DNA of 30,978 bases from a virus. The notes below the pieces were generated by a model that searched no databases, was not told the DNA's origin, and saw only the letters and a program-made list of their open reading frames with translations. Location of the stretch: the IMG/VR virus record IMGVR_UViG_3300024934_000003, positions 1-30,978 of that record; one strand, given 5' to 3'. The position numbers and the translations under genes were made by a program. Within the stretch, counting starts at the first letter, position 1, and each line of letters begins with the position of its first letter. Below are positions 14,112-20,855 of the stretch, one piece after another.

Positions 14112-14441
14112 ATGAAAAGCTATGAGCTCATCGGCACACACCACGATCCGGCAGCCGTTGAACAGGTTCGGCGGGTTGTTAACAAACTCGCTTTTCTGGG
14201 GCTGGTCATCATCAATGCGCAACCGGGCCGAACGCCATCCATCCAGGTGCAGCCTAATGCGGCCACGCGCCTGCTGGAGTCGGCCTATACCGGCCAGGGC
14301 AGCAAGGCCGGACAGATGTACCGGTCTTATGCGGCGGTGGTCGATGGGATAAAGATCGTTTGGCATAAGCCGATGCGGGCGCCGGAAGCATCGAAAGTCA
14401 TCCGCTGGCCGGGGCAAGGCTATCGCCGGGCTGCACGTTAA
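14112..14441 (+). CDS. Early-operon hypothetical protein
   Basis: The 109-residue protein is preceded by a CCGGAGATAAC ribosome site. The N-terminal half alternates helix and strand (AAVEQVRRVVNKLAFLGLVI then INAQPGRTPSIQVQ) and the C-terminus is basic (KVIRWPGQGYRRAAR). It lies between tnpB with its basic partner and DUF3164. Not recognised. Confidence 0.6.
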   Translation: MKSYELIGTHHDPAAVEQVRRVVNKLAFLGLVIINAQPGRTPSIQVQPNAATRLLESAYTGQGSKAGQMYRSYAAVVDGIKIVWHKPMRAPEASKVIRWPGQGYRRAAR

Positions 14442-14473
14442 CCCTACCTACATTTTTTTAACCTGAGGAATAC

Positions 14474-15094
14474 ATGATGTCAGAACAACACGAAATACCT
14501 GTCGGCTATCTAAAAAACAGTCTGGGCCATCTGGTGCCGCTGCAACTGGTCAGCGAGATCGATAAACTCCGCAATGATTTAGTGATGGAGATTATCGGCA
14601 AGGTCGCCGATTTGCGCGAGCTGCTGGGCGGGTTTAAGGCGGATACCTTCGGCGAAATACAGGCGTTTGCCGAATTGTCCGCCGAAAAATACCAGGTCAA
14701 GCTGGGCGGTATCAAGGGCAACGTCACGCTGTGCTCGTTCGACGGACGCTATCAGATCAAGGTGTCTCAGGCGGACATCAAGATATTCGATGAGCGCCTG
14801 CAAGCGGCTAAGAAGCTGGTCGATGACTGTATTCACCGCTGGGCTGAGGGCAGCCGGGTGGAGATTATCGCGTTGGTTGAGCACGCCTTCCAAACCGACC
14901 AGGAAGGCAAAATCAGCCTGGGCCGGATTTATACGCTGTTGCAATACGATATTCAGGATGCGCAATGGCAGTTGGCTATGCAGGCGCTGCGCGATTCCAT
15001 GCAGGTGGTCGGCACTAAAGCCTATTTGCGGATTTATGAGCGGAATACTGAGGGCAAGTTTGACCAGTTGGCGCTGGATATTGCGGGGGTATGA
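14474..15094 (+). CDS. DUF3164-family Mu-like phage protein
   Basis: The 206-residue protein matches DUF3164: KADTFGEIQAFAELSAEKYQ, KGNVTLCSFDGRYQIKVSQA, then KKLVDDCIHRW and a C-terminal RIYERNTEGKFDQLALDIAG. The family is found in the early region of Mu-like phages after the transposition genes. Its function is unknown. Two adjacent ATGs offer the start, with CTGAGGA upstream. The stop overlaps the next ATG (ATGA), giving tight coupling to the AlpA-like gene. Confidence 0.8.
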   Translation: MMSEQHEIPVGYLKNSLGHLVPLQLVSEIDKLRNDLVMEIIGKVADLRELLGGFKADTFGEIQAFAELSAEKYQVKLGGIKGNVTLCSFDGRYQIKVSQADIKIFDERLQAAKKLVDDCIHRWAEGSRVEIIALVEHAFQTDQEGKISLGRIYTLLQYDIQDAQWQLAMQALRDSMQVVGTKAYLRIYERNTEGKFDQLALDIAGV

Positions 15095-15510
15095 GCATGA
15101 TCAATCAAAAAAATATAACCCGCCCGGAAATCGCAAAACTGTTGGGCATTTCCGCTCCCTCGCTGTGCAAACTGATCTCGATGAGTGATTTTACTATGCC
15201 TGGCCCCGTGGGTCGGCGCGGACGCGCGTTGGCATACAGCGAACCGGACATTATTGCCTGGATTGCGACTAAGCCCCTGTCCACGGTGCGCTGGCCGCAA
15301 TCGGAAAAAGCAGAGCCTGCGCCGCCATTGGATGCAGGCTGCGTCAGGCTGTTTTTGTCCGGGGGCGTGGGGGTATCAAAAGCGCAATACAACCGCAACC
15401 GGCTGCGCAAAATTGCCGCCAAACACGGCCGGGGTAAAACCCAGCGTGTCGAGGTAACCGGCAACGACGATTATCACGGCACACGCGATGCCTGGGCGGG
15501 GCTGGTGTAA
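15091..15510 (+). CDS. AlpA/MerR-like HTH protein
   Basis: The 139-residue protein has an AlpA/excisionase-type winged helix in residues ~5-55: TRPEIAKLLGISAPSLCKLI, PGPVGRRGRALAYSEPDIIA and WIATKP. The remainder is basic (NRNRLRKIAAKHGRGKTQRV). It may bind phage DNA as a regulator. Both ends overlap neighbours (ATGA upstream, TAATG downstream), so it is part of a tightly packed early/middle operon. Confidence 0.65.
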   Translation: MSMINQKNITRPEIAKLLGISAPSLCKLISMSDFTMPGPVGRRGRALAYSEPDIIAWIATKPLSTVRWPQSEKAEPAPPLDAGCVRLFLSGGVGVSKAQYNRNRLRKIAAKHGRGKTQRVEVTGNDDYHGTRDAWAGLV

Positions 15511-16088
15511 TGTCCAATAACTGTTCGGTGTCATGCCCGTACTGCGGCAAGGACGTCGACATCATCCAATCCCTGGAGCTACAGGCGGGCAATGGTTGGG
15601 CGGCGCTGTTGTCAGAATTACCGATTAGCCTGATCGGTGCGCTGTTTCGCTACCTGGAGCTGTTTAAGCCGACTAAACAGGCGCTGCGCATGTCGCGGCG
15701 GCTGGCGCTGACCGAGGAGCTGATGCCGATGATCCGGTCTGGCCAACTGACCCGCAACGGCATTGTTTACGCGATGCCCGCGCAGGCTTGGGAAGCGGAA
15801 ATGATGCGGCTGGTCAGCAATAAACCCGCATCGTTAGTGCTGCCGCTGAAATCCAACGGTTATCTGCTGTCGATCATGGTCGGCCGGGTCGAGAAAAATC
15901 TGGCGGCGGAGGAAGCCAGACAGATCGAGGCGCAGCGCAACCGGGGACAGGTCGGCGTACAACACGGGATGCAATCGGTGGGTGCGGTGGTCGACAAAGC
16001 GGCGGCACCCAAACCGGAACCTAAACAAAAATCCGCCCCGCCGCAAGGCTGGCAGGGCAAAGCAAAGAGGCCATCACATGAATCGTAG
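15510..16088 (+). CDS. Conserved phage protein with N-terminal CxxC motif
   Basis: The 192-residue protein starts with CSVSCPYCGKDVDI, a single CxxC that could be half of a zinc site. It continues with helical sequence (ALFRYLELFKPTKQALRMSR) and a segment reading LALTEELMPMIRSGQLTRNG. The C-terminal ~50 residues are Lys/Pro/Ala-rich and probably disordered. It lies immediately before gemA and overlaps it by 11 bases. Function unknown. Confidence 0.6.
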   Translation: MSNNCSVSCPYCGKDVDIIQSLELQAGNGWAALLSELPISLIGALFRYLELFKPTKQALRMSRRLALTEELMPMIRSGQLTRNGIVYAMPAQAWEAEMMRLVSNKPASLVLPLKSNGYLLSIMVGRVEKNLAAEEARQIEAQRNRGQVGVQHGMQSVGAVVDKAAAPKPEPKQKSAPPQGWQGKAKRPSHES

Positions 16089-16554
16089 ACACTACACACC
16101 GCGCTCTGAGATAGACAATCGCAAAAACTACTATACTCTGCTGCAAGTCGGCAAAACCGATCTAGGCTGGGGCGACGAGTTCTATTACGGCATCTGGCTG
16201 CCGATGCAGGGCGCTACCCTGAAAAACGGCAAATACTCGGCTTCGACGCTGTCGATCGGCCAGTTGTGCCAGGCGGTCGAGACCATGAAAAAATCCGGCT
16301 TCAAGGTCAAGCACAGCAACGATAAGTCGGCGCGTAAGCTGGCCGGCGATGCGCAATCCCAGAAAATCCGCGCCTTGTGGCTGGACATGCACAACCAGGG
16401 CATTGTCCGTAATCCGTCCGAAGCCAGTTTGGCGGCCTATGTTAAGCGCTTGACCGGCGTTGAGGCGCTGCAATGGCTAACCACCGGGCAAGCCGGCGGG
16501 GTGATTGAGGCGCTGAAAAAATGGCAAAACCGCGTAAAGCCTGCTGCCGTATAA
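16078..16554 (+). CDS. gemA: GemA-family regulator (Mu gp16, DUF1018)
   Basis: The 158-residue protein matches the GemA/DUF1018 family: YYTLLQVGKTDLGWGDEFYY, SIGQLCQAVETMKKSGFKVK, SQKIRALWLDMHNQGI and a closing LTGVEALQWLTTGQAGGVIE. In Mu, GemA modulates host gene expression and DNA relaxation and lies just before mor, as here. I start at ATG 16078 (MNRRHYTPRSE), which overlaps the upstream gene; the upstream extension of the frame is antisense-like. Confidence 0.85.
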   Translation: MNRRHYTPRSEIDNRKNYYTLLQVGKTDLGWGDEFYYGIWLPMQGATLKNGKYSASTLSIGQLCQAVETMKKSGFKVKHSNDKSARKLAGDAQSQKIRALWLDMHNQGIVRNPSEASLAAYVKRLTGVEALQWLTTGQAGGVIEALKKWQNRVKPAAV

Positions 16555-16557
16555 GCT

Positions 16558-16959
16558 ATGTCTATCGCTCTGTTTGATTTTGATGATGCATTGATCCCGC
16601 GCCAGCTGCGGGAGATTGCGGACAATACCGACCAGCGCACAGCGCTGGTGCTGCTGGAGCTGTATCCCGGCTCGCATGTGTATGTGCCGCCGGAACCGGT
16701 CGAAGGACATCGGCTGTTTGATAAGCTGACGCTGGCCGAGTTTAGCAAGCTGTGCGCGGTGTATGGCCAGTGCGTGCTAAAGATCGCCAGGGCAGATAAG
16801 GCGATCAGAGAGCAGCGTAACCAGCGTATTTTGCAGGATTATTACGTTAACCGGATAAGCCAAGGCGACATCGCGATCAAATACGGCGTCACCGAGCGCA
16901 CCGTGACCAAGATTTGCAACGCGGTGGCGATTTCGCCGCAGACGGATTTGTTTAAGTAA
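16558..16959 (+). CDS. mor: Mor/C-family transcription activator
   Basis: The 133-residue protein is of the Mor family: an N-terminal dimerisation region (LPRQLREIADN-like, with ALVLLELYPGSHVYVP) and a C-terminal HTH (RISQGDIAIKYGVTERTVTK, ICNAVAI). In Mu, Mor turns on the middle promoter and its homologue C turns on late genes. Here only one family member is seen in the window, so it may serve both roles. It begins three bases after gemA and is followed by a gap containing two hairpins. Confidence 0.85.
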   Translation: MSIALFDFDDALIPRQLREIADNTDQRTALVLLELYPGSHVYVPPEPVEGHRLFDKLTLAEFSKLCAVYGQCVLKIARADKAIREQRNQRILQDYYVNRISQGDIAIKYGVTERTVTKICNAVAISPQTDLFK

Positions 16960-16997
16960 TGCAGCGTGACGGGGTTTGGCAGGAGATCGATTCCAAC

Positions 16998-17028
16998 GAC
17001 TACCGTACCCAAAATGGGTACGGTAGTC
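16998..17028 (+). promoter_or_regulatory. Perfect 14-bp hairpin downstream of mor
   Basis: GACTACCGTACCCA (16998-17011) and its exact reverse complement (17015-17028) flank an AAA loop. It is a strong stem but lacks a T-run, so it may be a Rho-type or pausing terminator, an operator, or an RNA processing site separating mor from the HNH cassette. Confidence 0.6.
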
Positions 17029-17063
17029 TGGAAGAAACACTGGCGTAGGCTGGTAAATTCAAC

Positions 17064-17082
17064 CGAAGTCAAAATGACTTCG
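17064..17082 (+). promoter_or_regulatory. Second hairpin with the same AAA loop before the HNH gene
   Basis: CGAAGTCA and TGACTTCG form a perfect 8-bp stem around AAA, 36 bases after the first hairpin and 18 bases before ATG 17101. It lies next to the ribosome site (AAGGACAAAT) and could affect translation of the nuclease gene. Confidence 0.5.
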
Positions 17083-17100
17083 ACTGACCAAGGACAAATA

Positions 17101-18000
17101 ATGAACCCAAAGACATCTAAAATATTGCTCCAGATACTCAGGATATGGGTTATCGGCGGCACCTTATTAAGCGCTTATTTTCTTTATAGCGGTTATGCGG
17201 TGCGACAACAGCAAGCTGAACTTCAGGCCAATCTTGACCACTTGGTTAATATACTTAAGGATCCCGAGCCTATCCGATCAGACCAAATCAACATCGACTC
17301 CGTTCAAGCCGTTCCACCAGTTCCACCAGTTCCAGTTGACGCTGGCAATATATTTAGAGACCCAACCCAACCGCAGGTTGTAGTTAGCGATAAGCATACG
17401 GATAGGGAAGCCCGGGGCCTGCTTAATCGGGCCGCCGATAGACTAGAGGCGGCTCACATAAATTACGAAAAACAGGATATGCCCATCGATGCAGAGCTGA
17501 CTGCCGGATTGCAAGACGCTATCAGCCCTCATATTGAAGGTAAAACCCGGCGATTACAAAATAATCTCAGCAGCTCAACACAGTCGCCGCTGTCGAAACG
17601 CTATCCCATTATTGAGCGTGATAGCCACGGAAGAATAAAAAGAAGCGAGGCAGCTAAAGATGATTTTAAGCGCATGTCGCCATGCCCTGCTAATGGACAT
17701 ATAAGCGGCCCTTGCCCAGGTTATGTAATTGATCATGTCACGGCTTTGGCGTGTGGCGGGGCTGACGCTCCAAGCAATATGCAGTGGCAAACGGAGTCAG
17801 AAGGCAAAGCCAAGGACAAGTGGGAAAGAAAAGATTGCGCAACCAGTAATCCAAGTAATTACTCATATTTTCAAAGCTATTCGGTGAGTTCAAGCCCTGC
17901 GTCATCGAATGTAGGTTACTACACAGGCAAAAGAGGCGGTTGCTATAAATTAACCGCAAGCGGCCATAAAGATTATGTCGATCACTCTTTTTGCCGTTAA
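17101..18000 (+). CDS. Membrane-anchored HNH nuclease with proline-rich linker
   Basis: I start at ATG 17101 (AAGGA upstream); the frame extends leftward into the hairpin region. The 299-residue protein has an N-terminal membrane helix (residues ~9-33, RIWVIGGTLLSAYFLYSGYA), a short helical/coiled segment, a PPVPPVPV linker, and an HNH domain with SPCPANGHISGPCPGYVIDH (D211-H212), N226 in APSNMQWQT and a KDKWERKDC end. The final ~25 residues (GKRGGCYKLTASGHKDYVDH) form a small Cys-containing module seen beside such HNH domains. Catalytic residues look intact. Position between Mor and the lysis genes is a usual cargo site. A role in excluding other DNA at the membrane is inference. Confidence 0.78.
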   Translation: MNPKTSKILLQILRIWVIGGTLLSAYFLYSGYAVRQQQAELQANLDHLVNILKDPEPIRSDQINIDSVQAVPPVPPVPVDAGNIFRDPTQPQVVVSDKHTDREARGLLNRAADRLEAAHINYEKQDMPIDAELTAGLQDAISPHIEGKTRRLQNNLSSSTQSPLSKRYPIIERDSHGRIKRSEAAKDDFKRMSPCPANGHISGPCPGYVIDHVTALACGGADAPSNMQWQTESEGKAKDKWERKDCATSNPSNYSYFQSYSVSSSPASSNVGYYTGKRGGCYKLTASGHKDYVDHSFCR

Positions 18001-18042
18001 TCGCAAAGTTTGACAAAAAACACCCCGAGGGCTAATCTAATT

Positions 18043-18066
18043 GTGCGCTGGCAAAATCCAGCGCAC
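18043..18066 (+). terminator. 9-bp hairpin downstream of the HNH gene
   Basis: GTGCGCTGG (18043-18051) and its exact complement (18058-18066) flank CAAAAT. No T-run follows. The CAAAAT apex recalls the two hairpins before the HNH gene, so the cassette is bracketed by similar stem-loops. Confidence 0.45.
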
Positions 18067-18101
18067 TGAGATTGGCGTCTCGGTAATTCCCCGGCACATG
18101 G

Positions 18102-18121
18102 CCGCTACATGCGGTTTTTTT
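18102..18121 (+). terminator. Intrinsic terminator within the antirepressor leader
   Basis: CCGC (18102-18105) and GCGG (18111-18114) pair around TACAT, followed by seven T residues. An outer GGCACA/TGTGCC pair (18093-18098 with 18121-18126) can compete with or extend it. This could attenuate transcription before the antirepressor. Confidence 0.5.
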
Positions 18122-18214
18122 GTGCCTACGTTTCAGCTCTTCATTATGTCGGGCTGGGCAGGCAGCCCCTAAAAAGGCTGGCCGGCGGGGAACCGGTACG
18201 CCAACCTGTCCAGT

Positions 18215-18251
18215 CCGGCACCCATGATTGGCGTCATGTTGCCGGGTTTTT
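18215..18251 (+). terminator. Intrinsic terminator 22 bases before the antirepressor ATG
   Basis: A stem of 6 plus 5 bp (CCGGCA..CATGA with TCATG..TGCCGG) topped by TTGGCG is followed by G and five T residues. It lies between the putative antisense segment and the ribosome site (CAAGGAAT), so the antirepressor would need read-through. Confidence 0.55.
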
Positions 18252-18272
18252 AACTTTCCCAAGGAATTTAAC

Positions 18273-18968
18273 ATGAATACGGCACTACAAACCTTTTCGT
18301 TCCAATCCCATCAATTAACTGTCATTACTGACGAACACGGCGCATCGTGGTTTATTGCCAAAGAAGTTGCTGAAATTCTCGAATACAGCGACGCATTCGA
18401 AATGACAAAAAAGCTGGATGAGGATGAAGTTCAAAACCTGCGAATCGCCGGTTTTGGAAATCGCGGCGTCAATGTCATTAACGAATCAGGATTATGGTCA
18501 TCAGTCCTACGAAGCACCAAACCCGAAGCCAAAACGGTTAAAAAATGGCTTACCTCAGAAGTCCTTCCAGCCATCCATAAAACCGGCAGCTATAACGCCC
18601 CCAACACTGAAGCGCAAAAGCTAATGGAGATAAAAGACCAATTACTGGACTCGCAAAAACAATTGCTGGCCTCGCAACAGTACAGCCATGAGGCTTTCAA
18701 GGAAAAAACCAACGCCTATATCGAGCATTTGACCCAGCAAAACAAGCAGCTTAATTTTAGAGCCAATATCAACGCAGAGAGCAATAAGCGAAACCGCGAG
18801 GAATTGGCGCGGGCGGTACGCGCTCAGCGTCCGATTGCCGCCGCCGAGGAGAAGGAAATTGCGGAATGGCACGCGCAGGGCTGGACGGTGCATAACTTAG
18901 CGATCCATTTTTATCGTAATGCCGGTATTATTCGCCGCTCTATCCGTAATCAAGGAGGTACGGTATGA
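18273..18968 (+). CDS. Phage antirepressor with BRO-N domain
   Basis: I start at ATG 18273 with an AAGGA site. The 231-residue protein has a BRO-N domain in residues ~1-105 (WFIAKEVAEILEYSDAFEMT, then NVINESGLWSSVLRSTKPEA and KTVKKWLTSEVLPAIHKTGS), a long charged coiled coil, and a C-terminal part with an HTH look (EIAEWHAQGWTVHNLAIHFY). Such antirepressors inactivate or compete with the phage repressor to trigger induction. The structured leader upstream suggests its expression is kept off by antisense RNA and attenuation. It overlaps the next gene by ATGA. Confidence 0.82.
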   Translation: MNTALQTFSFQSHQLTVITDEHGASWFIAKEVAEILEYSDAFEMTKKLDEDEVQNLRIAGFGNRGVNVINESGLWSSVLRSTKPEAKTVKKWLTSEVLPAIHKTGSYNAPNTEAQKLMEIKDQLLDSQKQLLASQQYSHEAFKEKTNAYIEHLTQQNKQLNFRANINAESNKRNREELARAVRAQRPIAAAEEKEIAEWHAQGWTVHNLAIHFYRNAGIIRRSIRNQGGTV

Positions 18969-19225
18969 GCACCGTTATCGATTTCCCCTCGCTCTATACG
19001 CCCGCTGAAACTAAACAGACGGCTCACTCTCACTATTGCATGACCGAAGACCATGAATTTTCCCTCTACGAAACCAAAAACGCCCTTAAAGGCATTATTC
19101 ATTTGGTCGATAGCATCAAGCCGGGCAATACGTTGCAAATCAACCCGGAAGAAATATCTGCGTTACTCTCGTTATTAGAAGCGCGGTTACCTAATTCGAA
19201 TGATATGGAGTTTATTTCCCGTTAA
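18965..19225 (+). CDS. Small hypothetical protein coupled to the antirepressor
   Basis: The 86-residue protein starts inside the end of the antirepressor gene after an AAGGAGG ribosome site. It has no recognised family; the C-terminal half (EEISALLSLLEARLPNSNDM) is helical and the N-terminus polar with several histidines (TAHSHYCMTEDHE). It resembles short hypothetical proteins often found after phage antirepressors. Confidence 0.6.
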   Translation: MSTVIDFPSLYTPAETKQTAHSHYCMTEDHEFSLYETKNALKGIIHLVDSIKPGNTLQINPEEISALLSLLEARLPNSNDMEFISR

Positions 19226-19232
19226 TTTCACT

Positions 19233-19260
19233 TGGAGTTCAAGGCTAGCCTTGAGCTCCA
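19233..19260. promoter_or_regulatory. 28-bp near-perfect palindrome before the lysis genes
   Basis: TGGAGTTCAAGG and CCTTGAGCTCCA form a 12-bp stem (one G-U) around CTAG. There is no T-run. It may be a transcription-pausing site or an activator-binding dyad for the lysis promoter. Confidence 0.5.
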
Positions 19261-19281
19261 TCCGCCGCAAGATTCACTTCT

Positions 19282-19297
19282 TCCGAAGCGCTTCGGA
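19282..19297. promoter_or_regulatory. 16-bp perfect palindrome TCCGAAGCGCTTCGGA
   Basis: A fully self-complementary site, 22 bases after the larger palindrome and 55 bases before the amidase ATG. Dyads of this size are typical of dimeric regulator sites, but no regulator can be assigned. Confidence 0.45.
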
Positions 19298-19328
19298 TAC
19301 CCGCTAACCCCTTAAATTCATAAACTAG

Positions 19329-19345
19329 CCCCTTCTTTCAAGGGG
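19329..19345 (+). promoter_or_regulatory. Hairpin sequestering the amidase ribosome site
   Basis: CCCCTT (19329-19334) pairs exactly with AAGGGG (19340-19345) around CTTTC. AAGGGG is the Shine-Dalgarno sequence of the amidase gene (ATG at 19352), so the stem would restrain translation of the endolysin until opened. Confidence 0.6.
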
Positions 19346-19351
19346 AACTTT

Positions 19352-19876
19352 ATGAGTATTCGCCGCGCTGCTGCGCACATCAGATTTTTAATCATCCATT
19401 GTTCCGCATCGCCGAACGGCAAGCCGTTCGCGGCGGGGGATATTGACCTATGGCACAAGCAGCGCGGTTTCAAGCGCGATATGTCGCTATTTCCCGAGCA
19501 CAGCCCCCGGCTTAAATATATCGGCTATCACTTGGTCAACCGCGTCAACGGAGTGGCTGAGTGCGGACGCTATGAGCTGGAAACCGGCGCGCATTGCGCT
19601 GGCTATAACGCTAACGGTATCGGCATTTGCATGGTCGGCACCGATGCGTTCAGCCTGGAACAATGGGCGACGCTCAAGGCGCAAGTCGAAATTTTCAAAA
19701 AACGCTACCCCGGTATTACGGTGCTAGGGCATCGCGATACTTCACTCGATACCAATGGCAATGCCCGTGTCGATCCGCAGGAATGGTTAAAGACGTGCCC
19801 TGGGTTTGATGTGGGCGCTTGGCTGGCGGGCGGCATGGCGCCGATGGTTGGGCATATTTTGCCGGGGAGCCACTGA
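19352..19876 (+). CDS. Endolysin, N-acetylmuramoyl-L-alanine amidase (Amidase_2)
   Basis: The 174-residue enzyme cleaves the amide bond between MurNAc and the peptide stem at lysis. Amidase_2/T7-lysozyme-type zinc ligands are visible: H16 in FLIIHCSAS, H127 in LGHRD and C149 in KTCPGF. YIGYHLV and GAHCAGYNANGIGICMVG are the other family motifs. No signal peptide is visible, so release would depend on a holin. It opens the lysis cassette and is preceded by a ribosome-site hairpin. Its stop overlaps the next start. Confidence 0.88.
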   Translation: MSIRRAAAHIRFLIIHCSASPNGKPFAAGDIDLWHKQRGFKRDMSLFPEHSPRLKYIGYHLVNRVNGVAECGRYELETGAHCAGYNANGIGICMVGTDAFSLEQWATLKAQVEIFKKRYPGITVLGHRDTSLDTNGNARVDPQEWLKTCPGFDVGAWLAGGMAPMVGHILPGSH

Positions 19877-20148
19877 TGATGGCGTTTGTTGTGCTGTTTT
19901 GCCGGGCCTTGCGGGCAGGCGAATCGCTTGCCAACGCGGCAACATGGAAACAACGCCAGCTGCGGCTTAATGCGCTATTGCCCATTATTTATTTGCTGGC
20001 GCACTATCTGCCGATCGATTTATCGGCCGTCGATGTTGACGCTGTCGCGACCGGCATCGGTATGATCGGCGGGGCCTTGGTTAATGGCTATTTAACGCTG
20101 GCCACGACGACAAAGATTGGCTTTGGCGGCTTGCGGGGTGAGTCATGA
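19876..20148 (+). CDS. Putative holin / small membrane protein
   Basis: The 90-residue protein has two hydrophobic segments (LNALLPIIYLLAHYLPI and ATGIGMIGGALVNGYLTLAT) separated by an acidic stretch (DLSAVDVDA). Size, two-helix topology and position directly after the amidase and before the spanins fit a holin. Start is ATG 19876 or the adjacent ATG 19879. No specific holin family is recognised. Confidence 0.6.
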   Translation: MMAFVVLFCRALRAGESLANAATWKQRQLRLNALLPIIYLLAHYLPIDLSAVDVDAVATGIGMIGGALVNGYLTLATTTKIGFGGLRGES

Positions 20149-20522
20149 TGATTCTATTTGCTGTTTGGCTGGGTGTTGTACTGATCCTGGTTATTGTTGC
20201 GCTCATTTTCCGTGCTATGGCGGAGCAGAATAAGGCTGAGGCGGATCGCCAGCGGCAGCGCGCCGATGATGCCGAAGCTGTCATTAATAACCGCCGGCAG
20301 TTGGATACGGCGCTGGAAACGCTTCACGAAACCCACCGCGAGGAAACTATCGATGCTACAAACCCGACACATTTGGCTGTTCGTGACGATTTTACTAATG
20401 CTTGGTCTGGCGCTGAGCGGCTGCACGACGCCGGAACCGATCCGGATCATGCAGCAAGCGCTGCCACTGCCGACTCGACCGGCGCTGCCGTCCATTTCGT
20501 CAACCGACCTGACTTGCGTTAG
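20145..20522 (+). CDS. Rz-like inner-membrane spanin
   Basis: The 125-residue protein has a single N-terminal membrane anchor (ILFAVWLGVVLILVIVALIF, residues ~3-22) and a periplasmic charged coiled coil (AEQNKAEADRQRQRADDAEA). This is the i-spanin design: it would pair with the outer-membrane lipoprotein encoded in an overlapping frame to fuse the two membranes after the wall is cut. It overlaps the holin-like gene by four bases. The C-terminal third lacks clear family sequence because it is constrained by the nested gene. Confidence 0.75.
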   Translation: MMILFAVWLGVVLILVIVALIFRAMAEQNKAEADRQRQRADDAEAVINNRRQLDTALETLHETHREETIDATNPTHLAVRDDFTNAWSGAERLHDAGTDPDHAASAATADSTGAAVHFVNRPDLR

Positions 20523-20631
20523 CGATGTTGTTTACGAACGCCTGGCTACACGCAATCGGCTGCTGCGGCAGTATGCCGAAGAGCTGGAAGTCATTATTAA
20601 ATCAACCAATAAGATAAGAGATCATCCGTGA
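20353..20631 (+). CDS. Rz1-like outer-membrane spanin lipoprotein, nested in the i-spanin gene
   Basis: ATG 20353 opens a +1-shifted frame inside the i-spanin gene. The 92-residue precursor has a lipoprotein signal (IWLFVTILLMLGLALSGC, lipobox Cys at 24), then a short Pro-containing mature part (LPLPTRPALP) and a C-terminal helix (RNRLLRQYAEELEVI). It is longer than lambda Rz1 but has the right features. The overlapping arrangement is typical of Rz/Rz1. Its stop overlaps the GTG start of the next gene. Confidence 0.78.
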   Translation: MLQTRHIWLFVTILLMLGLALSGCTTPEPIRIMQQALPLPTRPALPSISSTDLTCVSDVVYERLATRNRLLRQYAEELEVIIKSTNKIRDHP

Positions 20632-20855
20632 CTGATCATATCGATAGCGCCAACGATTTGGCGCAATTAAATACTGAATCCGCGTTATATGTGCATCAGC
20701 GCGATAAAGATACAACCAGGCAAATCTGGTTGGGCGGCGTAGTGGTCTGCATAGACTGCGAGATGGCGATTCCGTCGCCACGTTTACTTGTTATTCCCGA
20801 TTGCGCACGCTGTATTGATTGCCAAACGGCCCACGAAATAAGGGCAAGACAATGA
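20628..20855 (+). CDS. TraR/DksA-type zinc-finger protein
   Basis: The 75-residue protein starts at GTG 20628 overlapping the previous stop (GTGA). It has a four-Cys zinc finger, CIDCEMAIPSPRLLVIPDCA followed by RCIDC, which is the TraR/DksA C4 pattern. Short phage and plasmid TraR proteins bind RNA polymerase in its secondary channel and redirect host transcription. It lies between lysis and head genes, as in many Mu-like phages. Confidence 0.78.
   Translation: MTDHIDSANDLAQLNTESALYVHQRDKDTTRQIWLGGVVVCIDCEMAIPSPRLLVIPDCARCIDCQTAHEIRARQ

Larger units (their letters stand above)
18066..18251 (+). ncRNA. c4-type antisense RNA leader of the antirepressor (candidate)
   Basis: This region has two hairpins with the identical apical loop TTGGCG: one at 18066-18083 (stem CTGAGA/TCTCGG) and one at 18215-18245 (CCGGCA and CATGA paired with TCATG and TGCCGG). 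A segment CGCCAA at 18199-18204, exactly complementary to both loops, lies in a region that can fold through GGCTGG/CCAGTCC. The P1/P7 c4 antisense RNA likewise sits upstream of an antirepressor gene and pairs with two repeated target pairs around it. The layout and the following BRO-N antirepressor support a c4-like element. A covariance search (Rfam c4 antisense RNA) would decide. Only a 24-codon frame (from 18099) is seen within it. Confidence 0.62.

Noticed and set aside
16966-17100. N-terminal extension of the HNH protein
   Set aside because: It would translate straight through two perfect hairpins; ATG 17101 has a ribosome site and is directly followed by a membrane helix.
18032-18274. 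Minus-strand 80-residue ORF in the antirepressor leader
   Set aside because: Non-protein-like composition; the region is better explained by RNA hairpins and terminators.
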